Below are positions 8,468 to 16,097 of a DNA stretch of 62,608 nucleotides, in pieces; positions within the stretch are counted from its first letter, which is position 1; each line of letters opens with the position of its first letter. The stretch spans positions 1 through 62,608 of the forward strand of contig JAOZRX010000006.1 of the NCBI GenBank assembly GCA_029939945.1. The letters run 5' to 3'. The notes under the pieces were generated by a model, which worked only from the letters and a program-made list of their open reading frames with translations, was not told the origin of the DNA and did no database searches. Both the position numbers and the translations under genes were made by a program. Source of the stretch: Candidatus Izemoplasma sp. (GTDB lineage: Bacteria > Bacillota_I > Bacilli_A > Izemoplasmatales > Izemoplasmataceae).

Positions 8468-9218
8468 ATACGATTTCTACTATTTACTAAAAACATCTAA
8501 ATTTATAGTATTCCCTGTTGTATTAATTTTAATCGCAATAATGTCACCATTAAGTGCTAAATACTTAAATGAAATTCTTGCAGTTGCTTTCGAAGGTTCA
8601 GGTATTGTAATGGAATTTGGAGAACCAACTGTCTTTGATAGTTATATGCAATACTTTGGCAATGTTTATGAAATATATTTATATGTAATTATCTTTGTCG
8701 CTGTAGGTATGTTTATTGGCGATAAGACTAAAGGTCTATTACCATTAATATTAAGTAAGCCGATAAATAGAACAAAATACATCTTCTCTAAATTCATTTC
8801 ATTTGGCTTGTTAGTACTAGTTTCACTATTTATAGGTTATTTTGTCTTTGATTATTATACATATTTCTTATTTGATGAAGTAGATATGTTAGGAATGTTT
8901 TATACAACATTACTTTACTTTGTATACATAATATATATTATCTCGATGGCAATGTTTGCCTCAACACATTCAAAATCGTATATTTTAGCTGTTGTTATCA
9001 CATTTGGTGGAATGATACTCTTTGGATTATTAAGAGTGTTAGACCCAATAATAAAGGTGTTAGAATATTTACCAGGATCTATTTTAGAAAATATAATTAA
9101 TGTATTAACTGGTGATGCAACAATGGAAAACATTTTATATAATATACTGTTAACTTTAGGTATATCGACAGTATTTATGACATTATCAATTATAAGATTT
9201 AGAAAACAAGATATTTAA
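8451..9218 (+). CDS. ABC transporter permease (ABC-2 type, YxlG-like)
   Basis: A 255-residue integral membrane protein with about six helices. It has the ABC-2 pattern of one N-terminal helix, an external stretch, then a cytoplasmic loop reading GDKTKGLLPLILSKPINRTKY, which contacts the ATPase in this family. It overlaps the ATPase gene by 17 bases. It forms the membrane part of the YxlEFG-like transporter. The gene ends before a hairpin terminator. Confidence 0.85.
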   Translation: MKELLKYDFYYLLKTSKFIVFPVVLILIAIMSPLSAKYLNEILAVAFEGSGIVMEFGEPTVFDSYMQYFGNVYEIYLYVIIFVAVGMFIGDKTKGLLPLILSKPINRTKYIFSKFISFGLLVLVSLFIGYFVFDYYTYFLFDEVDMLGMFYTTLLYFVYIIYIISMAMFASTHSKSYILAVVITFGGMILFGLLRVLDPIIKVLEYLPGSILENIINVLTGDATMENILYNILLTLGISTVFMTLSIIRFRKQDI

Positions 9219-9254
9219 ATAAAGGCGCTAATTAAATTTAGCACCTTTATTTTT
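9219..9254 (+). terminator. Terminator of the YxlEFG-like operon
   Basis: The stem AAAGGCGCTA ... TAGCACCTTT with one mismatch is followed by ATTTTTA. Confidence 0.65.
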
Positions 9255-9287
9255 AATATGTTATAATTTTTATAACGAGGTGATTTT

Positions 9288-10019
9288 ATGTACTACCAAG
9301 ATTATTATATTCATACTTATGAAGTAGACAAAAATAAAAGATTAATTGTATCAGCATTATTAAATTATTTTCAAGATGCAATGGTTCATAATGCTGATTC
9401 ATTTGGAGCAGGATCAGATTATGCTTTTGATAACGGACAGCTTTGGGTCTTGATAGATTATGAAATTGATATCTTTGATTTGCCTCTAGGGAAAACAATG
9501 GTAACATGTGGGACAGCACCTTATGCCATAAAGAGATTCTTTGCTTATCGTAAATGGGAGATGAAAGATACAAAGGGTAATCTTATTGCGGTAGCTAAAG
9601 GTAAATTTGTATTGATTGATATTAAAACAAAAGATATAGTAGCGCCATCAAAAGAAATGACTAATATATTTAAAAATGTAATAGAGGAAGGTGGAGTTAC
9701 ACCTTTCACAAAGAATACATCCCTAGATACTGAAGTGATATATAATAGTAAAGATGTAGTTAAAAGTACTTATATTGATATAAACAATCATATGAATAAT
9801 GTCTACTACATGATAATAGCTTATAATAATATTCCACATAAAGAATTAGATACTAATTCAATTAAGAAAATAAGAATTACTTACAAAAAAGAATGTGTTA
9901 TAAATGATTTATTAACTATTGAAGGCAGAAGAGAAGATAAGACTTTTTATTACGAGATATCAAGTAAAGGTGATTTACTATCAAAAGTTAAATTTACATT
10001 AGAAAGCAAAAAGGGGTAA
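9288..10019 (+). CDS. Acyl-ACP thioesterase (FatA/FatB type)
   Basis: A 243-residue double hot-dog thioesterase that releases fatty acids from acyl carrier protein. The first half has YYIHTYEVDKNKRL and LLNYFQDAMVHNADSFG, typical of bacterial acyl-ACP thioesterases. The second half carries YIDINNHMNNVYYM, the N-H catalytic region of the family. AACGAGGTG precedes the ATG and an extended -10 TGTTATAAT is at 9259-9267. The next two genes follow within 5 and 18 bases, so they share an mRNA, though no functional link is obvious. Confidence 0.87.
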   Translation: MYYQDYYIHTYEVDKNKRLIVSALLNYFQDAMVHNADSFGAGSDYAFDNGQLWVLIDYEIDIFDLPLGKTMVTCGTAPYAIKRFFAYRKWEMKDTKGNLIAVAKGKFVLIDIKTKDIVAPSKEMTNIFKNVIEEGGVTPFTKNTSLDTEVIYNSKDVVKSTYIDINNHMNNVYYMIIAYNNIPHKELDTNSIKKIRITYKKECVINDLLTIEGRREDKTFYYEISSKGDLLSKVKFTLESKKG

Positions 10020-10023
10020 TAAT

Positions 10024-10296
10024 ATGAAAAGAGTAGGAAGTACATCAAGAAGAATATCTGGTTCTGGTTCTAAAGGATTTTCAAGATCTAGTGGTTCTAG
10101 AGGGTTTTCAAGATCTAGCGGATCATCTTCAGGGTTTAACAGAGGATTAACATCCTCATCCCGTAATAGTTATAGACATTTAAGTAGTCATCACAGTAAT
10201 TATTACAGAAGACCATATGGTACAAGTTTCCTTCCTCTAAAAGGAAGAATAATTGTCATTATTATAATAATAATTGTCTTTTTGATTTTATCATAA
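10024..10296 (+). CDS. Ser/Gly/Arg-rich small protein with C-terminal membrane anchor
   Basis: A 90-residue protein of unknown function. Residues 1-~55 are almost only Ser, Gly, Arg and Phe, with repeats of GFSRSSGS (two exact or near-exact copies, and matching DNA repeats GTTTTCAAGATCTAG). The chain ends with a very hydrophobic segment (residues ~76-90, mostly Ile) right at the C-terminus, giving a tail-anchored layout with the basic part probably cytoplasmic. It starts five bases after the thioesterase and is followed within 18 bases by an ADP-ribosylglycohydrolase. Its Ser and Arg richness makes it a possible target of modification (inference). Confidence 0.72.
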   Translation: MKRVGSTSRRISGSGSKGFSRSSGSRGFSRSSGSSSGFNRGLTSSSRNSYRHLSSHHSNYYRRPYGTSFLPLKGRIIVIIIIIIVFLILS

Positions 10297-10314
10297 TTTA
10301 GTAAGGAGGATCAT

Positions 10315-11619
10315 ATGAATTATCCAAAAGTTCCAAACTATAATAAACTAATAAATCAAATAAAAACTTATAGCAAACATAAACATGAATATGGCTCTAA
10401 CAATATTCAAGATATTTTAGATAAACTTCATTTAGATTTAGAAAAAGTCTTGAAAGAGATTATTAATCTTGAAGAAGATAAAAGTTTATCAAAAAATAGT
10501 CCAGATAAATTATCATTAATTCAAAACTTAAGACCAATTGGTCCTAGAAAGATATGGAATAAATTAGATAAAGATATTTACCTAGATAAACTAAAAGGAG
10601 CATTTTTATCAAGAGTTGCAGGTTGTATTTTAGGTGCACCAGTCGAATTTGATAGTATCGATCAAATGGAAAAATGGGCTAAATACAATGATGAAGTCTT
10701 CCCACCAGCTGATTATTGGAAGAGCACGAGAAATCCATTTAACCTAAGATATGATAAAAGTGATTTTATTGAGTATACAAAAGAAGGTATGACTAAAGTA
10801 CCAGTAGATGACGATATTGTTTATACTATACTTGGATTAATGATTGTTGAAGAATATGGAAATAATTTCACTACTAAAGATGTAGGAAAGATGTGGTTAA
10901 AGCATCTTCCATATGCTTGTACAGCCGAAGATATTACTTTAAAAAACTTAAAAGCAGGAATAGACGCATCGTTAGCTGCGGATATAAATAATCCGTTTAA
11001 AGAATGGATTGGAGCAGATATAAGAAGTGACGCATTTGCGTATATTGCACCTGGTCATCCAGAAAAAGCTGCTTCTATGGCGTATTATGATGCTTTCTTA
11101 AGTCATAGAAGAAACGGAATATATGGAGAAATGTTTTTCGCAGCAGCTCAGTCTGCAGCTTTTACTGTCAATAATGCAGTTGATGCCTTGAAGATAGGAT
11201 TAACTGAAATTCCTAAAGATTGTGATTTAGCTAATGATATTTCTTGGGCATTAGAAGTTGGTAATACAATTAAGAATTATAAAGAAGCAAGACAGGTTGT
11301 TGAAAAGAGATTTAATGGCATGGAACATGCTCATACAAATAACAATGCCTGTCTAACAGTATTTGGATTAATGATTGGTGGTAATGATATTACCAAAGTT
11401 ATTTCAGAAACTGTAGCTATGGGAATGGATAATGATTGTACAGCAGCAACTGCTGGAAGTATTGTCGGTGCTATTGTCGGCGAAAAAGGGCTTGAAAAGC
11501 ATTGGTACAAAAACTTCAATAATACTCTAGACACATATCTAATAAATATTGGAGAACTTAAAATTGATGATATAATCAAGAGATTTATATTGCAAGCAGA
11601 AGAAGTGTACAAAAAATAA
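10315..11619 (+). CDS. ADP-ribosylglycohydrolase family protein
   Basis: A 434-residue DraG/ARH-fold enzyme, expected to remove ADP-ribose from proteins or small molecules. The fold begins near residue 93 with KGAFLSRVAGCILGAPVE. The first metal site reads VDDDIVYT (Asp165-167) in place of the common TDDT. The second metal site is MGMDNDCTAATAG (Asp372 and Asp374), followed by GAIVG. An ~90-residue helical N-terminal extension is atypical for DraG but seen in larger members. AAGGAGG precedes the ATG. Substrate cannot be read from sequence; the Ser/Arg-rich neighbour is one candidate. Confidence 0.85.
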   Translation: MNYPKVPNYNKLINQIKTYSKHKHEYGSNNIQDILDKLHLDLEKVLKEIINLEEDKSLSKNSPDKLSLIQNLRPIGPRKIWNKLDKDIYLDKLKGAFLSRVAGCILGAPVEFDSIDQMEKWAKYNDEVFPPADYWKSTRNPFNLRYDKSDFIEYTKEGMTKVPVDDDIVYTILGLMIVEEYGNNFTTKDVGKMWLKHLPYACTAEDITLKNLKAGIDASLAADINNPFKEWIGADIRSDAFAYIAPGHPEKAASMAYYDAFLSHRRNGIYGEMFFAAAQSAAFTVNNAVDALKIGLTEIPKDCDLANDISWALEVGNTIKNYKEARQVVEKRFNGMEHAHTNNNACLTVFGLMIGGNDITKVISETVAMGMDNDCTAATAGSIVGAIVGEKGLEKHWYKNFNNTLDTYLINIGELKIDDIIKRFILQAEEVYKK

Positions 11620-11645
11620 AGCCAGACAATTTGTCTGGCTTTTTA
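11618..11645. terminator. Bidirectional terminator between convergent genes
   Basis: A perfect 11-base stem (AAAGCCAGACA, loop ATT, TGTCTGGCTTT) with T and A tracts lies between the glycohydrolase and the minus-strand thioredoxin-like gene, whose stop codon abuts it. Confidence 0.85.
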
Positions 11646-11954
11646 GTTATTAAACATTGTGATTAATCTATCTATCTTAGCGTAATTCATATATCTAGAT
11701 TCTCTTAGTATCTCTTTTCCATTATTAAAGACCAAAACAGTAGGAACACTAAAGATTAAGTATTCTCCTCTAAACATTTCATGATCATCTACATATACTG
11801 CATAACTCTCTATGTCGTTATAATGTTTAACATTAGATTCTAACATTGAAGCAATTATTTGACATGATGAACAAGTATGTGTTTTAGCTATAATCATAAC
11901 TAACTCTTTATTAATAATCTTCTCTATATTTTTATAATCTTTTATTACTTCCAT
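11643..11954 (-). CDS. Thioredoxin-like protein
   Basis: A 103-residue thioredoxin-fold protein. The active-site motif is CSSC at about residues 28-31, preceded by AKTHT rather than the usual WCGPC context. The cis-proline segment is FSVPTVLVFNNGKE. It lacks a signal peptide, so it acts in the cytoplasm. It reads divergently from the ArsR-copper ATPase operon, with AGGAGG before its ATG, and may share regulation with it. A role in thiol homeostasis under metal stress is an inference. Confidence 0.8.
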   Translation of the reverse strand: MEVIKDYKNIEKIINKELVMIIAKTHTCSSCQIIASMLESNVKHYNDIESYAVYVDDHEMFRGEYLIFSVPTVLVFNNGKEILRESRYMNYAKIDRLITMFNN

Positions 11955-12084
11955 AAGTATACCTCCTGCAACAAATGTATTATATGCAATAAATAATACT
12001 TTGTCTATATCTCACTAAAAGTTAGTATACAAACAATATTCCAAGTTGTCAACAGATAAGATTGTAAAGAAGGAACACTATTTA

Positions 12085-12114
12085 GAATACGAGTATATTC
12101 CTTGCATGGAATAT
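12085..12114. promoter_or_regulatory. Tandem palindromes, likely operator of the ArsR-type regulator
   Basis: Two overlapping dyads: GAATA-N6-TATTC (12085-12100) and ATATTCC-N6-GGAATAT (12095-12114), the latter with perfect 7-base arms. They overlap a possible -10 (TAGAAT, 12083-12088) and lie 37 bases before the regulator gene. Position and symmetry suit an ArsR-family winged-helix dimer. Confidence 0.6.
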
Positions 12115-12151
12115 AACAAGAGGAGTAATATGAATGTAAGAAGGTGAAAGC

Positions 12152-12520
12152 ATGAAAAGTCTAATATATCTAAAGAGTATAAGTAATAATACTAAGCTTC
12201 GTCTAGTTAGTTTGCTATTAGAAAATGAACTATGCGTATGTGAGTTAGAAGAGATAACTAATATAAGACAAGTAAATATATCAAAGAATCTCATTAGTTT
12301 AAAAGAAGCAGGAATTGTCGGAGTTAGAAGAGAAAAACAAAGAGCTTTTTATTTTCTTACAAAAGAATTTATGAATAATAAATTCTTAATAGATCATCTT
12401 GAAGAAGTTAAGATGAATGAAAACATACTAATGAAAGATCATGAAATCTTTTTAAAGCATGAGGAAATAAAAGATCAGAATGTATATGTGTGTAATATCT
12501 TTAAAAACGAGGTGAGCTAG
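12152..12520 (+). CDS. ArsR/SmtB family metal-responsive repressor
   Basis: A 122-residue winged-helix regulator. It contains ENELCVCELEEI, the metal-site pattern of ArsR-type proteins on the alpha-3 helix (ELCVCDL), then the recognition helix NIRQVNISKNLISLKEAGIV. Cys residues near 29, 31 and 116 could bind metal. AAGGTG lies before the ATG. The stop codon directly abuts the ATPase start, so it heads the copper operon and most likely represses it until metal binds. Copper-responsive members are less common than the CsoR and CopY types, so the inducer remains an inference. Confidence 0.85.
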   Translation: MKSLIYLKSISNNTKLRLVSLLLENELCVCELEEITNIRQVNISKNLISLKEAGIVGVRREKQRAFYFLTKEFMNNKFLIDHLEEVKMNENILMKDHEIFLKHEEIKDQNVYVCNIFKNEVS

Positions 12521-14908
12521 ATGATAAAGAAATCAATGCGTGTTGATGGGATGACTTGCGCTATGTGCGCAATGACAATCACCAACACTTTTGATAACTA
12601 CGAAAGAATTAGTGCTAAAGTTAATGTTGGTGCCGGAAAAGTATTATTTGAATATGATGAAACTAAATATAATTTAGTTGAAATAGCTGAGATAGTGAAA
12701 AGCGCAGGATATGTACCCGTACTAGAAGAAACATTAGAAGATAATAAAAAACTAAGACTTAAGATGAGGAAAGAATTATATATCTCTATCGCATTTAGTA
12801 TTCCACTTCTTTGGGCGATGTTTGGACACCTACAGTGGTTTGATTTTATTTATATTCCTGAATTATTCAAAGATGGAATATTTCAATTAGTAATATCAGG
12901 TGTAGTTCAATTTTATGTTGGTAAGAGATTCTATTTAGGAGCTTACTATAGTATTAGAAAGAAAGTACTTGGTATGGATATATTAGTAGTATTAGGTACT
13001 ACTAGTGCATATCTATACAGTATGTATTTATTATCTGTACATCTATTTGTGGAAACACAAATGCATCCTATTTACTATTTTGAAATAAGTGCATTAATAA
13101 TTACAATGGTATTAATTGGTAATTATATTGAACATATTGCTAAAGAAAGAACTACAGATGCACTAGTAGAACTTATTAACTTAGGTGCTAAAGAAGCAAG
13201 AGTACTAAAAGACGGAATTGAAATAATGGTAGATATCGACGAAGTATTTCTAGGTGATCATATTGTTGTTTTAGCAAATGAGAAGATTCCACTAGATGGA
13301 ATTGTAGTTAGTGGAAAGAGTTATATTGATGAATCAATGATAACTGGGGAAAGTATCCCAGTTAAAAAAGAAAAAAACTCAGAAGTTATAGGAGCAACTA
13401 TTAACTTAAGAGAAAAAATAATTATTAAGGCTACTAAAATAGGTAGTGATACCTTATTAAGCCAAATAATATCTACGGTAGAAGAAGCCAGTGCAGCAAA
13501 ACCTCCTATCCAAAGAACTGCAGATGTAATTGCTTCATATTTTGTACCACTAGTTGTATCGATAGCTATAATAAACTTCATTATTCAATTTGCTGCATTA
13601 GGCTTTGATTTTAATATCGCATTTGAAAGAACAGTAGCTATATTAGTAATTAGTTGTCCATGTGCTTTAGGGCTCGCAACACCTACTAGTATTTTAGTAG
13701 GTAACTCTAAAGCAGCTCAAAACCATATACTATATAAAGGAGGAGAGTTCTTCGAACTAGCCAACAAGATAGAAGCTATTGCCTTTGATAAAACAGGAAC
13801 ACTTACAATAGGAAAACCTGTTGTTACTAACTTCACAGGTAATAGTGAAGTATTAGATATGGTTTATAGTGTAGAGAAGGAATCAACTCATCCAATTAGT
13901 ATTGCTGTTAAAGAATATGGAGAAGAATTAAATGCTAATATTTTAGAAGTAACTGATTTTGAAGTGTTAGAAGGAAAAGGAATCAAAGCATTAATTAATG
14001 ATAAAACAATCTATATTGGATCCCTTAAGATATTAGACGATTTAGAGATTAAATATGAAGAGTATAAACACGAATATAATAAACTACTTAGTGAAGCTAA
14101 AACAACTAACTTCGTTGTAGTAGATAACTCTGTAGTTGCTTTATATGCTGTAAGAGATGAAATAAAAGATACATCAAAATCAGTAATCAAAGAAATGAAA
14201 AATAGAGGTCTAGAGCCGTATATGATTACTGGAGATAATCAAATAGTCGCAGACACTATTGCGAAAGAATTAGGAATAGATAATGTATATGCTAGTGTGT
14301 TACCTCATGAAAAAGCACAAATAGTAGATGAAATTCAAAAATCAGGAAAAGTAGTTGCTTTTGTTGGTGACGGAATAAATGATGCTCCTGCTTTAAAACT
14401 TGCAGATGTAGGTTTTGCAATGGGACATGGAACAGATATCGCAATTGATTCATCAGACGTTACATTAATGAGTTATGATTTAGGATTAGTTATTAAAGCA
14501 ATAGATATGTCAAAAGCAACACTTAGAAATATCTATCAAAACTTCTTTTGGGCTTTCTCTTATAATCTAATTGCTATCCCTTTGGCAGCAACTGGTAAAT
14601 TAGATATGGTTGTAGCCGCAGCTGCAATGGCTTTTTCATCAATAATGGTTGTCTTAAATGCATTAAGACTTAAAGGATATAAATTACCTGAATTCGAAAG
14701 TGAAGGAGGTGTAACAGTGAAAGTTAAAGTTGTAAACATGACATGTGAACATTGTGAAATGACGATCAGAAAAGCACTAAATGAAAATGGATTTGATGAT
14801 GTAAAAATAGATTTAACTTCAAAAACAGTAGAAGTAGATATTAAAGATAAATCAGAAAAACAAGTAATTGAAATAATAGAATCAAAAGGATATGATGTTG
14901 CACTTTAA
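12521..14908 (+). CDS. copA: Copper-translocating P1B-type ATPase with N- and C-terminal HMA domains
   Basis: A 795-residue heavy-metal exporter. The N-terminal metal-binding domain has GMTCAMC (Cys13, Cys16). The membrane metal site is CPC (Cys379-Pro-Cys381), diagnostic of Cu+ pumps. Asp423 of DKTGT is the phosphorylated residue, followed by the HP locus (STHPIS) and GDGINDAP. Unusually a second metal-binding domain with MTCEHC (Cys742, Cys745) is fused at the C-terminus, preceded inside the gene by a perfect Shine-Dalgarno sequence and GTG codon. GAGGTG within the arsR end provides the start site. It pumps copper out of the cytoplasm. Confidence 0.95.
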   Translation: MIKKSMRVDGMTCAMCAMTITNTFDNYERISAKVNVGAGKVLFEYDETKYNLVEIAEIVKSAGYVPVLEETLEDNKKLRLKMRKELYISIAFSIPLLWAMFGHLQWFDFIYIPELFKDGIFQLVISGVVQFYVGKRFYLGAYYSIRKKVLGMDILVVLGTTSAYLYSMYLLSVHLFVETQMHPIYYFEISALIITMVLIGNYIEHIAKERTTDALVELINLGAKEARVLKDGIEIMVDIDEVFLGDHIVVLANEKIPLDGIVVSGKSYIDESMITGESIPVKKEKNSEVIGATINLREKIIIKATKIGSDTLLSQIISTVEEASAAKPPIQRTADVIASYFVPLVVSIAIINFIIQFAALGFDFNIAFERTVAILVISCPCALGLATPTSILVGNSKAAQNHILYKGGEFFELANKIEAIAFDKTGTLTIGKPVVTNFTGNSEVLDMVYSVEKESTHPISIAVKEYGEELNANILEVTDFEVLEGKGIKALINDKTIYIGSLKILDDLEIKYEEYKHEYNKLLSEAKTTNFVVVDNSVVALYAVRDEIKDTSKSVIKEMKNRGLEPYMITGDNQIVADTIAKELGIDNVYASVLPHEKAQIVDEIQKSGKVVAFVGDGINDAPALKLADVGFAMGHGTDIAIDSSDVTLMSYDLGLVIKAIDMSKATLRNIYQNFFWAFSYNLIAIPLAATGKLDMVVAAAAMAFSSIMVVLNALRLKGYKLPEFESEGGVTVKVKVVNMTCEHCEMTIRKALNENGFDDVKIDLTSKTVEVDIKDKSEKQVIEIIESKGYDVAL
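14717..14908 (+). CDS. Probable CopZ-like copper chaperone from an internal start in copA
   Basis: AAGGAGGTG (14703-14711), a complete anti-SD match, lies five bases before a GTG at 14717 that is in frame with copA codon 733. Initiation there would give a 63-residue free protein with Cys10 and Cys13 (MTCEHC), the size and layout of CopZ. A free copper chaperone would deliver Cu+ to the ATPase. E. coli makes a similar CopA-derived chaperone by frameshifting (established knowledge). Production from this site is inferred from sequence only; the site could instead be a relic of a gene fusion. Confidence 0.6.
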   Translation: MKVKVVNMTCEHCEMTIRKALNENGFDDVKIDLTSKTVEVDIKDKSEKQVIEIIESKGYDVAL

Positions 14909-14937
14909 AAGAGGATTGTGAAATCCTCTTTTCATTT
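14907..14937 (+). terminator. Terminator of the copper operon
   Basis: The stem AAAAGAGGATT ... AATCCTCTTTT with a four-base loop is followed by a T-rich stretch and overlaps the copA stop. Confidence 0.8.
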
Positions 14938-14951
14938 TTCTTCTTTTATTG

Positions 14952-14980
14952 TTGATTTTACAAAATGACTTTGCTATAAT
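14952..14980 (+). promoter_or_regulatory. Promoter of the tRNA-Tyr/tRNA-Trp unit
   Basis: TTGATT (14952-14957) and TATAAT (14975-14980) are spaced by 17 bases, 42 bases before the first tRNA. Confidence 0.7.
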
Positions 14981-15022
14981 GAAATAGCGCTAAAGAGAGT
15001 AAGGACTAATAGTCGCAATGTC

Positions 15023-15106
15023 GGAGGGGTAGCGAAGAGGCTAAACGCGACAGACTGTAACTCTGTTCCTTAGGGTTCGGCGGTTCGAATCCGTCCCCCT
15101 CCACCA
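15023..15106 (+). tRNA. tRNA-Tyr (GTA)
   Basis: An 84-base class II tRNA with encoded CCA. The acceptor GGAGGGG pairs with CCCCTCC, the anticodon GTA is at 15057-15059, the T-loop reads GGTTCGAATCC, and a variable arm is present. Confidence 0.97.
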
Positions 15107-15113
15107 TTTATCT

Positions 15114-15188
15114 AGGGGTGTGGTGTCAATGGTAGCACACCGGTCTCCAACACCGTTAGTACGGGTTCAAATCCTGTCACCCCTGCCA
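15114..15188 (+). tRNA. tRNA-Trp (CCA)
   Basis: A 75-base tRNA with encoded CCA. The acceptor AGGGGTG pairs with CACCCCT, the anticodon loop CTCCAAC has CCA at 15147-15149, and the T-loop reads GGTTCAAATCC. The anticodon reads only UGG, which fits use of UGA as a stop in this window. Confidence 0.97.
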
Positions 15189-15197
15189 TCTTACAGA

Positions 15198-15228
15198 GTA
15201 AAGAAGCCTTTTTTTGGCTTCTTTTTTA
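15198..15228 (+). terminator. Terminator of the tRNA pair
   Basis: The stem AAGAAGCC, a T-rich loop and GGCTTCTT are followed by TTTTT. Confidence 0.85.
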
Positions 15229-15269
15229 CATATTTATTTCTAGATTCTTTTTGAAAAGACCGTTGTATA

Positions 15270-15298
15270 TTGCAAGACCTTTGTACAAATAGTATAAT
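15270..15298 (+). promoter_or_regulatory. Promoter of the 62-residue protein gene
   Basis: TTGCAA (15270-15275) and TATAAT (15293-15298) are spaced by 17 bases. Confidence 0.6.
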
Positions 15299-15321
15299 TT
15301 TCATAGGAAAGGAATGTGAAT

Positions 15322-15510
15322 ATGAAACTAGTTGAATTTATTGGAAGTCATAAGGAACGTGTTTTTGTTAATCCTGAACTTGTAACACATGTGAAATCCT
15401 ATAGCCAAACTTCTACATCTATCTTCTTTAATAATAGTAAAGCTGATGGAATCACTAGAATTGTGGTTACTGAAGTATTAGATGATGTAATTAATAAGTT
15501 AACTAACTAA
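15322..15510 (+). CDS. Small protein, unrecognised (FlbD-like layout)
   Basis: A 62-residue cytoplasmic protein. It has the pattern of a short beta fold: VEFIGSHKERVFVNPELVTHV, then SIFFNN and a closing VVTEVLDDVINKL helix. This resembles the general layout of FlbD-type small proteins, where a VNPDLI segment is followed by a VxESxxEV helix; the match is weak and no flagellar genes are near. The ATG at 15322 is best spaced from AGGAAAGGA; an in-frame GTG at 15316 is possible. It has its own promoter and terminator. Confidence 0.65.
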   Translation: MKLVEFIGSHKERVFVNPELVTHVKSYSQTSTSIFFNNSKADGITRIVVTEVLDDVINKLTN

Positions 15511-15514
15511 TACG

Positions 15515-15541
15515 GAAATACTCCTCATGGAGTGTTTCTTT
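15515..15541 (+). terminator. Terminator of the 62-residue protein gene
   Basis: The ten-base stem GAAATACTCC ... GGAGTGTTTC has one G-T pair and a TCAT loop, and is followed by TT. Confidence 0.6.
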
Positions 15542-15628
15542 GTTAATACGAATATACTCTTAAGTTGTTTTTAAGCCTGTATGTCCTATTATTTACTTTG
15601 ATACTTCTCTATCTCTTTTCTTGTATAC

Positions 15629-15667
15629 AAAAAGACTATGATATCTTAATTTTATCATAGTCTTTTT
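15629..15667. terminator. Bidirectional hairpin
   Basis: A 15-base perfect inverted repeat (AAAAAGACTATGATA and its complement, nine-base loop) with A and T tracts ends the minus-strand membrane genes and insulates the plus-strand gene. Confidence 0.8.
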
Positions 15668-15710
15668 TATTATTTGCTTTTATTGTACAATAAATTTCTA
15701 GCTTCTTTTT

Positions 15711-16088
15711 CTATAAAATATATACAACCGTTGCCGCAATACATATTAGAATACCTAATATGATATATATAAATCTCAAGTATTTAGTCTTAATTGATAA
15801 TTCAAGATATCCAGGGGTATCTCCCCTATGGTGGTCCTTTATGTTTTGCTCAGCAAGTGCTAAATTAACAACAGACGGATTGTTCCCTTTGAAATACAGA
15901 TTATTTGGTCTTCGAATAATAAATAAAGCTGCGACACCATAAGATAAATCAATTATTCCTAGAAAGAACAAAGCATCAGTTAATGCATATTCTGAACTAT
16001 TATTTGGATCAAATATTATTAAGAATAAAAATACGTTTATAACGAACGGAAGTAATATTCTAAATCCTAGTATTATCTTTTTAAACAT
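15711..16088 (-). CDS. Small membrane protein, unrecognised
   Basis: A 125-residue protein with hydrophobic helices near 8-27, 39-60 and 103-123, separated by a polar cytoplasmic-looking segment containing RRPNNLYFKGN and KDHHRGDTPGY. No family recognised. It lies nine bases downstream of a 298-residue membrane protein on the same strand and is probably co-transcribed with it. The gene ends in front of a strong bidirectional hairpin. Confidence 0.65.
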   Translation of the reverse strand: MFKKIILGFRILLPFVINVFLFLIIFDPNNSSEYALTDALFFLGIIDLSYGVAALFIIRRPNNLYFKGNNPSVVNLALAEQNIKDHHRGDTPGYLELSIKTKYLRFIYIILGILICIAATVVYIL

Positions 16089-16097
16089 TGTTATCCC

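Noticed and set aside
12082-12294. Minus-strand 70-residue frame over the arsR start
   Set aside because: It overlaps the operator and the well-supported regulator gene and has no family features.
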